Positions 24,411 to 30,496 of a DNA stretch of 30,496 nt are shown here, in pieces. Source of the stretch: CBIFWW01 sp966186435 (lineage in GTDB: Bacteria; Pseudomonadota; Gammaproteobacteria; Enterobacterales; Enterobacteriaceae); NCBI GenBank assembly GCA_966186435.1, contig CBIFWW010000021.1, forward strand, positions 1-30,496, written 5' to 3'. The notes under the pieces were generated by a model, which saw only the letters and a list, made by a program, of their open reading frames with translations, was not told where the DNA came from and searched no databases. The stretch's first letter is position 1; every line of letters begins with the position of its first letter. The translations under genes were made by a program, and so were the position numbers.

Positions 24411-25673
24411 TTAGAAGTTAAAGCCCAACTGCGCCCCGGCACCCCAGGTGTCGTCTTCGCCCACGGCCCCATTCACATCGATATGCACTGAGTTGAAGGG
24501 GGAAAAGCCGAGGCCAGCGGTAACCACATTGCTATCGTTATTTTTGATATCCGCCCGGTAACCGGCACGCACCGCCAGCCAGGACAGAGGGCGGATTTCC
24601 GCCCCACCGCCCACATATTGGGAGCTGTCTTCACTTTTAAAGCCTTTGGTTTCGGTTAAATCGCCATCGGCACTCAGGGTGATGAGATCGTTTTTCCAGG
24701 CAACCCCGGCGGTCACCAGGGGACGGATTTGGTAGGTATCTTTGTATCCGCCGATCTCGTTGGTGTCGATATCCCGGGAAAGCAGATTTTGCCCACTCAG
24801 CCCCAGGCTCCAGCTGTCGCTCAACTGTGCCGCCAACCCGGCGTCCACGTTAAAACCGGAATCAATGTTGCGGTAGCGGTTATCGCGGAAGTCGTCTTTG
24901 TTGTAGTTGTAAACCGATACCGTGTAGTTATATAGCCAGGTCCGCTGGAGTTTAGGGGTGACGCCAATGGATACCGGCACCCCGCCAAGGTCGAACTGGC
25001 GCGCCACCGCCACCCCGTAATCATTCACAATAGCCGCCCGGCCAAAGCCGGTGGATTTCAGGCTATCACGTACTTCTTCCGGGTTCAGCGCCGCAGTCGC
25101 GGCAGCCAGCTGGCTGCGGGAAATTTGGTTCAAGGTATCAATATCATTTTGATCAATATACGAACTGACCCGCGCCCGGGCGTAAGCTTTGGTGACAAAA
25201 GCAACAGGTAAGATGGCGTTGGGAATGCTGATGGCGATCCCGGCAGCGGCTTTAGCATTCGCCGACTTGCCCCGGAGATCTTCTAGATCCTTTGCCATAT
25301 CCCCGGCGGCTTTTTGGAAATCCGGTAGTTTGGTTAATAATTGCAGCGGTGGCAGGTTAGCATAAGAGGAATATTGATTGATGTTATCGCTGATATTATC
25401 CAGCTCATCCTGAAGATTATCTTTATCAGTAATTTGAACCCCGGCGGAGGGAAGGATTAAAGATATATCGTCATCAGCTTCGGCAGTGGCTAATAACGCC
25501 GGGTTGATTAATATCCCGCTGCCATAATTCGCCGATGCTACCCCACTTCCCCCCATCGCATCCTGGCGTGATTCGGCCCACGTCCCGGCGGCCATGGCCC
25601 CGGAGCTGACCAATAAGGAGGTAATTATCCCAATATGTAATGCAGAATATTTGATATTTTTTTTCACAGTCAT
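24411..25673 (-). CDS. TraF-like outer-membrane beta-barrel protein
   Basis: 420 residues resembling the chromosomal family annotated as 'conjugal transfer protein TraF' (Pfam TraF_2), which looks like a FadL/OmpP1-type barrel. Signal peptide to about residue 28 (LLVSSGAMAAG). An early FadL-like stretch AMGGSGVASANYGSGILINP is followed by a long helical section (about 65-190), then alternating amphipathic strands to a C-terminal phenylalanine (AQLGFNF), the outer-membrane insertion signature. The function is unknown, and nothing nearby supports conjugation. Start uncertain: ATG 25679, ATG 25673 or GTG 25667 all lack an ideal ribosome binding site. Not in the E. coli dusA-zur interval. Confidence 0.8.
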   Translation of the reverse strand: MTVKKNIKYSALHIGIITSLLVSSGAMAAGTWAESRQDAMGGSGVASANYGSGILINPALLATAEADDDISLILPSAGVQITDKDNLQDELDNISDNINQYSSYANLPPLQLLTKLPDFQKAAGDMAKDLEDLRGKSANAKAAAGIAISIPNAILPVAFVTKAYARARVSSYIDQNDIDTLNQISRSQLAAATAALNPEEVRDSLKSTGFGRAAIVNDYGVAVARQFDLGGVPVSIGVTPKLQRTWLYNYTVSVYNYNKDDFRDNRYRNIDSGFNVDAGLAAQLSDSWSLGLSGQNLLSRDIDTNEIGGYKDTYQIRPLVTAGVAWKNDLITLSADGDLTETKGFKSEDSSQYVGGGAEIRPLSWLAVRAGYRADIKNNDSNVVTAGLGFSPFNSVHIDVNGAVGEDDTWGAGAQLGFNF

Positions 25674-25848
25674 GTCCATTCATAATGAGTAAACAAATGT
25701 GCCCCCTCCCTTAATACGGGAACCGGGGCGAAACATTGCTGTGAATAACGCTTAAAATCGGGGTCAACTCTACCGTTAATATTAGGAATATCCTCAATGC
25801 GTGGCTATTTACAAATAATTTTCACCTTAATTTGTAGCGATAATGGAC

Positions 25849-26337
25849 TCATTTACGCCCAGGTTTGCCATCATGGGCACCAAAAAACTGCGGCGGATGA
25901 TCGACCCATCGGTCGGCCCTGGATGCGCCATAGCTGGGGTTCATTGGGTAATAAATTCGGTTATCCGCCCGGTTTGCCTCCCCCACCACTAACAGACGCA
26001 CTTCTTCTTCCGTGTTATTGATAAAGGTGTGGCAGATACCGGTACCGGCGCGGAATCCCACGCTGTCCCCTGGCTCTAAGGCGTAGAGGTGGCCGTTGAT
26101 CCATACTTGGGGGAAACCTTCCAGCACATAGACAAATTCTTCTTCATTGCTTTCTGCATGGGGGTAAGAGGTACGCCGCCCGGGTAGCAATCGCTCATGA
26201 TGGATGCCGATGCGGCTCATACCGCAGGCTTTTGCCAGCGGCGCGCCAATCGACATCCGTTCAGTGCTATCGGGATAATGTGAATTATCTTCACCTTCCA
26301 GCTCGCGCCAATGGCGAATAAAGTCTGGTCGTTGCAT
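25849..26337 (-). CDS. Cupin-domain protein
   Basis: 162-residue single-cupin protein, similar to the uncharacterised COG3837-type cupins. The first cupin motif reads RRTSYPHAESNEEEFVYVLE (about residues 55-74) and has one histidine and several glutamates as possible metal ligands. The second motif is DSVGFRAGTGICHTFINN, with one histidine. The usual HxH pair of motif 1 is reduced to a single histidine. The substrate is unknown; I would not call it an enzyme without more evidence. ATG at 26337 with AGGGGG seven bases upstream. Divergent from zur, 115 bp apart, and 176 bp downstream of the TraF-like gene start on the same strand. Confidence 0.85.
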   Translation of the reverse strand: MQRPDFIRHWRELEGEDNSHYPDSTERMSIGAPLAKACGMSRIGIHHERLLPGRRTSYPHAESNEEEFVYVLEGFPQVWINGHLYALEPGDSVGFRAGTGICHTFINNTEEEVRLLVVGEANRADNRIYYPMNPSYGASRADRWVDHPPQFFGAHDGKPGRK

Positions 26338-26452
26338 GTTCGGCCCCCTGGCCTGGTTTATGATTCTGATAATTATGGCAGATAAAGACACAACGCCTGT
26401 ACGGTCGACTCATGATAAAATACCCCTTTATTAAAGCACTGTGAGGACGCTG

Positions 26453-26971
26453 ATGAATACGACGACATCCCAACATCTGTTAGCTCAGGCAGAAAAACTC
26501 TGCCTTCAGCGCAATGTTCGCCTGACACCACAACGTCTGGAAGTGCTGCGCCTGATGACGCTGCAAAACGGGGCCATTAGCGCCTATGATTTGTTGGATT
26601 TACTGAAAGCGTCGGAGCCACAGGCCAAGCCGCCTACAGTTTATCGGGCGCTGGATTTTCTGCTAGAGCAAGGCTTTGTTCACAAAGTGGAATCCACTAA
26701 CGCCTATGTGCTGTGCCATTTGTTTGATCAGCCCACCCACTCTTCCGCCATGTTTATTTGCGACCGTTGTGGCGCAGTGCGTGAGGAATCCGCCCAAGGG
26801 GTGGAAGACATAATGCATTTGTTAGCGGCTAAAACGGGGTTTGCCCTCCATCACAATGTGATTGAGGCCCATGGGCTATGCGTGGAATGTGTAGAAGTTG
26901 AAGCTTGCCGCCATCGCGAAGGGTGCGATCACGACCACAGCGTACAGATTGCAAAAAAGAAAGGACGTTAA
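26453..26971 (+). CDS. zur: Zinc uptake regulator Zur
   Basis: Fur-family repressor that, with zinc bound, shuts off znuABC and zinc-free ribosomal protein paralogues. 172 residues (E. coli 171). Winged helix at about 1-85 with AKPPTVYRALDFLLEQGFVH as recognition region; dimer domain with CDRCGAV and CVECVEVEAC, which hold the structural zinc cysteines, plus the H-rich tail EGCDHDHS. The ATG at 26453 has GAGGA five bases upstream. A GTG at 26441 in the same frame would add four residues but has no fitting ribosome binding site. Confidence 0.96.
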   Translation: MNTTTSQHLLAQAEKLCLQRNVRLTPQRLEVLRLMTLQNGAISAYDLLDLLKASEPQAKPPTVYRALDFLLEQGFVHKVESTNAYVLCHLFDQPTHSSAMFICDRCGAVREESAQGVEDIMHLLAAKTGFALHHNVIEAHGLCVECVEVEACRHREGCDHDHSVQIAKKKGR

Positions 26972-27010
26972 GGGAGGGGTGGTACTTCCTTGTACCGGGT
27001 AGGACTTTTA

Positions 27011-27046
27011 TATCGCGTAGCCTGTCAGAGTAGGCTACCAGCGATA
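27011..27046. terminator. Hairpin between convergent zur and yjbJ
   Basis: Two-part stem: TATCGC (27011-27016) with GCGATA (27041-27046), and GTAGCCT (27017-27023) with AGGCTAC (27032-27038), with a CA bulge. It contains the yjbJ stop codon. No proper T run on either strand. A second small hairpin (GGTAC/GTACC, 26981-26996) lies between zur and it. Confidence 0.55.
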
Positions 27047-27244
27047 GTCGTTCTTGGTGCCCCAGTCATCGACTTCCTTTTCAGCCTGGTCTTTCTGGTA
27101 CCCATACCGCTCCTGGATTTTACCTACCAGCTGATCGCGTTTACCTTCGATCACGGTCATGTCATCGTCAGTGAGTTTACCCCACTGCTCTTTTACTTTA
27201 CCTTTGAATTGCTTCCAGTTACCGCCGGCTTCGTCTTTATTCAT
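27035..27244 (-). CDS. yjbJ: CsbD family protein YjbJ
   Basis: Small, very hydrophilic stress protein of the CsbD family, 69 residues, the same as E. coli YjbJ, an abundant stationary-phase and osmotic-stress protein of unknown action. Sequence features: MNKDEAGGNWKQFKGKVKEQ start, WGKLTDDDMTVIEGKRDQL, IQERYGYQKDQAEKEVDDW. The ATG at 27244 is preceded by GAGGGAATTATT; the reading upstream to 27283 is not conserved. The 166 bp between it and dinF hold no gene; an eight-A stretch at 27353-27360 after a weak stem may end dinF transcripts. Confidence 0.96.
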   Translation of the reverse strand: MNKDEAGGNWKQFKGKVKEQWGKLTDDDMTVIEGKRDQLVGKIQERYGYQKDQAEKEVDDWGTKNDYRW

Positions 27245-27410
27245 AATAATTCCCTCTCGTCGGTTGCTGCATTGTAGATTCACGCCAGTTGGCGCTGAAC
27301 AAATGACTTTGTCCTAAACACGTGAATAAGCTTAGTTGAATATCTGGCTTCGAAAAAAAACCAGGAATCTTTAACCTTTTGGCATCCTTACGTCATGAGA
27401 AGGGAACCGC

Positions 27411-28730
27411 TTATTGAAACCAGGTGTTGTTCCGTTGGTGCCGACGCCATACCCACCACAGCGCCGCCCCGCGTAATGCCAGAAATACCGTCAGCGCCAG
27501 CCATAAACCATGATTCCCTAACACCGGTACGGTCAGCAGTGCCAGCCCGAAGCCTGCGGCGGCCACCGCCATGCTATTGCGCATCTCAGTCCCGCGCGTT
27601 GCCCCTACAAACATCCCGTCCAGCAGATAGCACCACACCCCCACTATCGGCAGGGCCACTTGCCACATTAAATAGCGATCGGCTAATTCCCGCAGGGGTT
27701 CCAACGAGGTCAACGCATCAACAATCAGCCCGCCAAACAGGGCATAGGTGGCGGCGAATGCCAGCGCTACCAGCCCGGCCTGGCGGCAGGCAGCACACCA
27801 TATAGCCCCCAGCTTGCTGCCATCTTTCGCCCCATAAGCCTCGCCTGAATAAGCCTCCACCGCATAGGCAAAGCCATCCAGCGCATAGGCGGTAAAAGTG
27901 AGTAAGGTCATCAGCAGGGCGTTGACTGCCACCATGTTGCTGCCCAGGCGAGCGCCGTAAATGGTCAGGCTGGCAAAGCAGATTTGCAGCAGCAGAGAGC
28001 GCAGCATGATATCCCGGTTAAGGGCCAGTAAGCGCCGGAGGTTGCCACGCCAGGCACTCAGCAGCGCAGCAAGCGGGATCCCGCGCTTCACTAGCACGCG
28101 GCGCACCATTAAAAGCCCCACACCAAAGGTGGCATACTCGGCGCACACCGTCGCCCACGCTGCGCCCTGAACGTTCATGCCCAGCCCCACTACCAGCCAC
28201 AGATCGAGCAAAATATTCAGTAGGTTGCCGGTTATCAGTAATATCACCGGCGCCCTGGCATATTGCACCCCCAGTAGCCAACCCAGCAGCACCAGATTGG
28301 CCAGAGATGCCGGGGCGCTGAGCCAGCGGATAGCCAGGAAGCGCCTTGCCTGATGTAAAACCCCTTCATTCCCCCCCACAATGTCGAGGGCGACATCAAT
28401 TAGCCACGGGCTTAAGGCCATAATCAGCCCCCCGGCTAACAGCGCCATTAATAATGGCTGGGCCAGCGCCCGGAGCAAGCCAGCGGTATCTTTAGCGCCA
28501 AAGGCCTGGGCCGTCATACCGGTGGTGCTCATCCGCAGAAATAGCAGCAGCATAAACAGGAAGCTGGTGGCGGTGGCCCCAATGGCAACGCCACCCAGAT
28601 AATCCGGGCTATCCAGATGACCGATCACGGCGGTATCCACCAGGCCCAGCAGGGGAACGGTAATATTAGAGAGGATCATCGGCAGCGCCAGCCGCCAGAG
28701 GGAACGATCGGTTTGGGAGAAAAGGGCCAT
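27411..28730 (-). CDS. dinF: MATE family efflux protein DinF
   Basis: Multidrug and toxic compound extrusion (MATE) family membrane protein, 439 residues with about 12 transmembrane helices and the family entry LWRLALPMILSNITVPLLGL near residues 11-30. In E. coli it is part of the lexA-dinF SOS unit and has been linked to protection from oxidative and bile-salt stress. ATG at 28730 (MALFSQTDRSLWR) with AGGTGA upstream. It lies 74 bp after lexA, farther than in E. coli as I recall, and a terminator-like hairpin sits in that gap. Confidence 0.95.
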   Translation of the reverse strand: MALFSQTDRSLWRLALPMILSNITVPLLGLVDTAVIGHLDSPDYLGGVAIGATATSFLFMLLLFLRMSTTGMTAQAFGAKDTAGLLRALAQPLLMALLAGGLIMALSPWLIDVALDIVGGNEGVLHQARRFLAIRWLSAPASLANLVLLGWLLGVQYARAPVILLITGNLLNILLDLWLVVGLGMNVQGAAWATVCAEYATFGVGLLMVRRVLVKRGIPLAALLSAWRGNLRRLLALNRDIMLRSLLLQICFASLTIYGARLGSNMVAVNALLMTLLTFTAYALDGFAYAVEAYSGEAYGAKDGSKLGAIWCAACRQAGLVALAFAATYALFGGLIVDALTSLEPLRELADRYLMWQVALPIVGVWCYLLDGMFVGATRGTEMRNSMAVAAAGFGLALLTVPVLGNHGLWLALTVFLALRGAALWWVWRRHQRNNTWFQ

Positions 28731-28749
28731 CCATCACCTTTGTCAGCCA

Positions 28750-28780
28750 GAAAAAAGAAAACCGCGGCCTGGGCCACGGT
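28750..28780 (-). terminator. Terminator-like hairpin between lexA and dinF
   Basis: On the minus strand ACCGTGGCC / GGCCGCGGT (one G-U) closes on a short loop, then TTTTCTTTTTTC follows. It begins 24 bases past the lexA stop and meets all usual criteria of an intrinsic terminator. Confidence 0.85.
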
Positions 28781-28804
28781 TCGCTATAGAGGTAAAGCCT
28801 GGTT

Positions 28805-29413
28805 TTACAACCATTCACCGTTGCGGATCACGCCCACGGCCAGCCCTTCAATAGAGAAGCTTTGTTGGCGCAGATCGACGACGATTGGATCGAATTCGCT
28901 GTTTTCAGCCAGCAGATGCACCACATTGCCAATTTTCTTCAAACGCTTGACGGTCACTTCTTCGTCAATGCGGGCTACGATAACCTGACCATTACGGGCT
29001 TCCGCGGTTTTATGCACCGCCAGTAAGTCACCATCCATAATCCCGATGTCTTTCATTGACATGCCGCTGACGCGCAGCAAAAAGTCTGCGGAGGGTTTGA
29101 ACAGGGAGCCATCGACTTTATAGCGGCCTTCAATATGTTCTTGAGCCAGCAGGGGTTCACCAGCGGCCACGCGGCCAATCAACGGTAAACCGTCTTCTTC
29201 TTCCTGCAACAAGCGAATGCCGCGAGAAGCCCCGGAGACGATTTCAATCACGCCTTTACGGGCCAGGGCTTTTAAGTGTTCTTCTGCCGCATTCGGCGAG
29301 CGGAAGCCCAAACGCTGTGCAATCTCAGCCCGGGTTGGCGGCATGCCGGTCTGGCTGATGTGATCACGAATGAGGTCATACTCCTCTTGCTGCCTGGTTG
29401 TTAACGCCTTCAT
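28805..29413 (-). CDS. lexA: SOS repressor LexA
   Basis: Represses the SOS regulon and cleaves itself when RecA is bound to single-stranded DNA. 202 residues, the same as E. coli. Winged helix at 1-70 with PPTRAEIAQRLGFRSPNAAE; cleavage site Ala84-Gly85 in RVAAGEP; catalytic serine 119 in SGMSMKD and lysine 156 in the TVHKT/TVKRL-type region. ATG at 29413. Two LexA boxes just upstream show autoregulation. dgkA lies upstream on the same strand. Confidence 0.98.
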   Translation of the reverse strand: MKALTTRQQEEYDLIRDHISQTGMPPTRAEIAQRLGFRSPNAAEEHLKALARKGVIEIVSGASRGIRLLQEEEDGLPLIGRVAAGEPLLAQEHIEGRYKVDGSLFKPSADFLLRVSGMSMKDIGIMDGDLLAVHKTAEARNGQVIVARIDEEVTVKRLKKIGNVVHLLAENSEFDPIVVDLRQQSFSIEGLAVGVIRNGEWL

Positions 29414-29422
29414 TCCGCCCCC

Positions 29423-29438
29423 CTGGGTGTATAGACAG
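29423..29438. promoter_or_regulatory. LexA box 2 of lexA
   Basis: On the minus strand CTGTCTATACACCCAG, fitting CTGT-N8-CCAG. It is close to the second, weaker E. coli lexA operator and starts nine bases before the start codon. Confidence 0.9.
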
Positions 29439-29443
29439 TTATG

Positions 29444-29459
29444 CTGTGAGTATATACAG
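29444..29459. promoter_or_regulatory. LexA box 1 of lexA
   Basis: CTGTGAGTATATACAG, the perfect CTGT-N8-ACAG form and the same core as the first E. coli lexA operator. The centres of boxes 1 and 2 are 21 bases apart, which puts both dimers on the same face of the helix. Confidence 0.95.
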
Positions 29460-29495
29460 CCTTAGGAGATTTTGGAACCATCTTTTAAGCGCAAA

Positions 29496-29879
29496 TTAGC
29501 TACTTATGGATTGTGCCCAATGGTGCCAAAGCAGGCTGACCCAGACAAACAGCGCAATCAGGATGGCAATCGTCACTGCGGCCGACCCCATATCCTTAGC
29601 GCGCCCGGAGAGTTCATGGTATTCAGAGCCGATACGATCCACCACCGCCTCAATGGCGCTGTTTAGGATTTCCACCACCATCACCAATGCCACAGAGCCA
29701 ATCAGCAGTACCCGGGTGATGGGATCGACATCCAACAGGCTGGCGACAATAATCGCGAGAACCACTGCAACCCCTTCCTGGCGGAAGGCGGCTTCGTTTA
29801 TCCACGCGGCCTTGATCCCCGTCCAGGAGTAGCCTGTTGCTTTAATAATTCGGGTAATGCCAGAGGTGTTATTTGCCAT
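29496..29879 (-). CDS. dgkA: Diacylglycerol kinase DgkA
   Basis: Trimeric inner-membrane kinase that turns diacylglycerol, formed during membrane-derived oligosaccharide synthesis, back into phosphatidic acid with ATP. 127 residues; E. coli has 122, and the extra length is in the C-terminal tail (HHWAQSISS). Three membrane helices follow the amphipathic N-terminus; the active-site region reads EILNSAIEAVVDRIGSEYHE, then LSGRAKDMGSAAV. I chose the ATG at 29879 (MANNTSG) over the TTG just before it. Divergent from plsB, the first step of phospholipid synthesis. Confidence 0.96.
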   Translation of the reverse strand: MANNTSGITRIIKATGYSWTGIKAAWINEAAFRQEGVAVVLAIIVASLLDVDPITRVLLIGSVALVMVVEILNSAIEAVVDRIGSEYHELSGRAKDMGSAAVTIAILIALFVWVSLLWHHWAQSISS

Positions 29880-30077
29880 CAAATGGAACCTTTTTATTTT
29901 ATATAATCTAATTAAATCAGTTGGCTGCTGGCCGTTATAGCCAGAAAGCCCGAATTCAGCGAGTTAGCCGCCACTCTGCAAGCGCAGTGCGTTTGCGGAC
30001 GCACCACAGAATTTCAACGCACTTTCTGATATTCTTGCTGAAATTTTGCATGTTTAACCAGAGGCTTTACATCGTCT
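29880..30077. promoter_or_regulatory. dgkA-plsB divergent promoter region
   Basis: 198 bp between the two start codons. It shows a G-U containing inverted repeat (GCAAGCGCA/TGCGTTTGC around 29978-29997) and AT-rich stretches, but no promoter that I can fix. The codons just before the plsB ATG (LTRGFTSS) resemble the upstream extension once annotated for E. coli plsB, yet hit a TGA with no start codon. Confidence 0.45.
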
Positions 30078-30496
30078 ATGTCAGGCTGGCCCCGAATGTA
30101 CCTTAAATTACTGAATTTACCATTAAGTCTACTGGTAAAAAGTAAGTCCATCCCTGCCGATCCGATTGCGGAACTGGGGCTGGATACCACACGTCCCATT
30201 ATGTATGTGTTGCCGTATAACTCAAAAGCAGACCTGCTGACTTTACGGGCGCAATGTCTGCAGCATAACCTGCCAGACCCCCTCACCCCGCTGGTTATTG
30301 ATGGCACCGAACTGCCGCGCCATGTGTTTATCCACGGCGGGCCACGAGTGTTCACCTATTACACGCCAAAAGAAGAATCCATCAAGCTGTTCCACGATTA
30401 TCTGGATTTGCACCGCGCGAATCCGGAGCTGGACGTGCAGATGGTGCCGGTGTCCGTGATGTTTGGCCGCTCACCGGGCCGTGAAAAAGGCGAGGT
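30078..30496 (+). CDS. plsB: Glycerol-3-phosphate acyltransferase PlsB, 5' part
   Basis: Membrane-bound enzyme that acylates sn-glycerol-3-phosphate at position 1, starting phospholipid synthesis. Only the first 139 codons are in the window; the gene runs off the right edge without a stop. The N-terminus MSGWPRMYLKLLNLPLSLLV, then PADPIAELGLDTTRPIMYVL and FIHGGPRVFTYYTPKEESIK, is nearly identical to E. coli PlsB. The acyltransferase HX4D motif lies beyond the window. ATG at 30078 is the only possible start in frame after an upstream TGA; its ribosome binding site is poor (GAGG about 14 bases away). Confidence 0.96.
   Translation, partial: MSGWPRMYLKLLNLPLSLLVKSKSIPADPIAELGLDTTRPIMYVLPYNSKADLLTLRAQCLQHNLPDPLTPLVIDGTELPRHVFIHGGPRVFTYYTPKEESIKLFHDYLDLHRANPELDVQMVPVSVMFGRSPGREKGE

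Noticed and set aside
24411..25673. Integrated conjugative element suggested by the TraF name
   Set aside because: No other transfer, mobility or integrase genes and no attachment repeats are present; flanks are ordinary core genes.
25797..26021. Short plus-strand frame opposite the cupin gene end
   Set aside because: Starts in the intergenic gap but is mostly antisense of the cupin gene; no ribosome binding site.
26403..26418. LexA box before zur
   Set aside because: CTGTACGGTCGACTCA lacks the required right half ACAG or close variant.
26338..26452. Zur box in the cupin-zur gap
   Set aside because: I looked for the palindromic Zur consensus and found only AT-rich fragments such as GATAATTAT; not convincing.

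Overview
The window looks like chromosomal core DNA from a member of the Enterobacteriaceae. From acs to plsB the genes follow the Escherichia coli K-12 order acs-yjcH-actP ... yjcE-ghxP ... soxR-soxS ... ssb-uvrA ... yjbR-aphA-tyrB-alr-dnaB-qorA-pspG-dusA ... zur-yjbJ-dinF-lexA-dgkA-plsB, and nearly every protein aligns residue for residue with the E. coli one as I remember it. I cannot name the genus. There is no rRNA, tRNA, CRISPR array, insertion sequence or phage.

Left part (1-9800): the acetate-scavenging operon acs-yjcH-actP ends at a bidirectional terminator. It is followed by a CidB/CidA (LrgB/LrgA) membrane pair with a divergent LysR regulator, placed where E. coli has yjcF. Then come the proton antiporter gene yjcE and the purine permease gene ghxP; the ghxP upstream region carries three PurR-like boxes.

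Middle (9800-16800): a glutathione S-transferase gene, then the small RNA SraL (RyjA) converging on soxR. Here the loop of its first stem is 83 nt. The divergent soxR/soxS pair has a clear SoxR operator with a 19-bp promoter spacer. Between soxS and ssb, where E. coli has yjcB and pdeC, only a two-stop remnant of a HlyD-type membrane fusion protein gene is visible. ssb and uvrA diverge around a LexA box. A small lipoprotein gene of unknown role lies between uvrA and yjbR, and yjbQ is missing.

Right part (16800-30496): aphA, tyrB, alr and dnaB run leftward and qorA diverges from dnaB. pspG has its own sigma-54 promoter just after the dusA terminator. Two genes not in the E. coli order sit between dusA and zur: a TraF-like outer-membrane beta-barrel gene and a cupin gene divergent from zur. 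Then come yjbJ, dinF, lexA (two LexA boxes; a terminator-like hairpin before dinF), dgkA and the first 139 codons of plsB, cut by the window edge.

The genes do not form one system. Recurrent themes are stress regulation (SoxRS, LexA, Zur, Psp), DNA repair and replication (UvrA, SSB, DnaB, LexA), and acetate and purine uptake. I found no clearly new multi-gene system. The best leads are the enlarged SraL RNA, the CidAB/LysR cassette beside the acetate genes, and the small accessory genes set into this conserved backbone.
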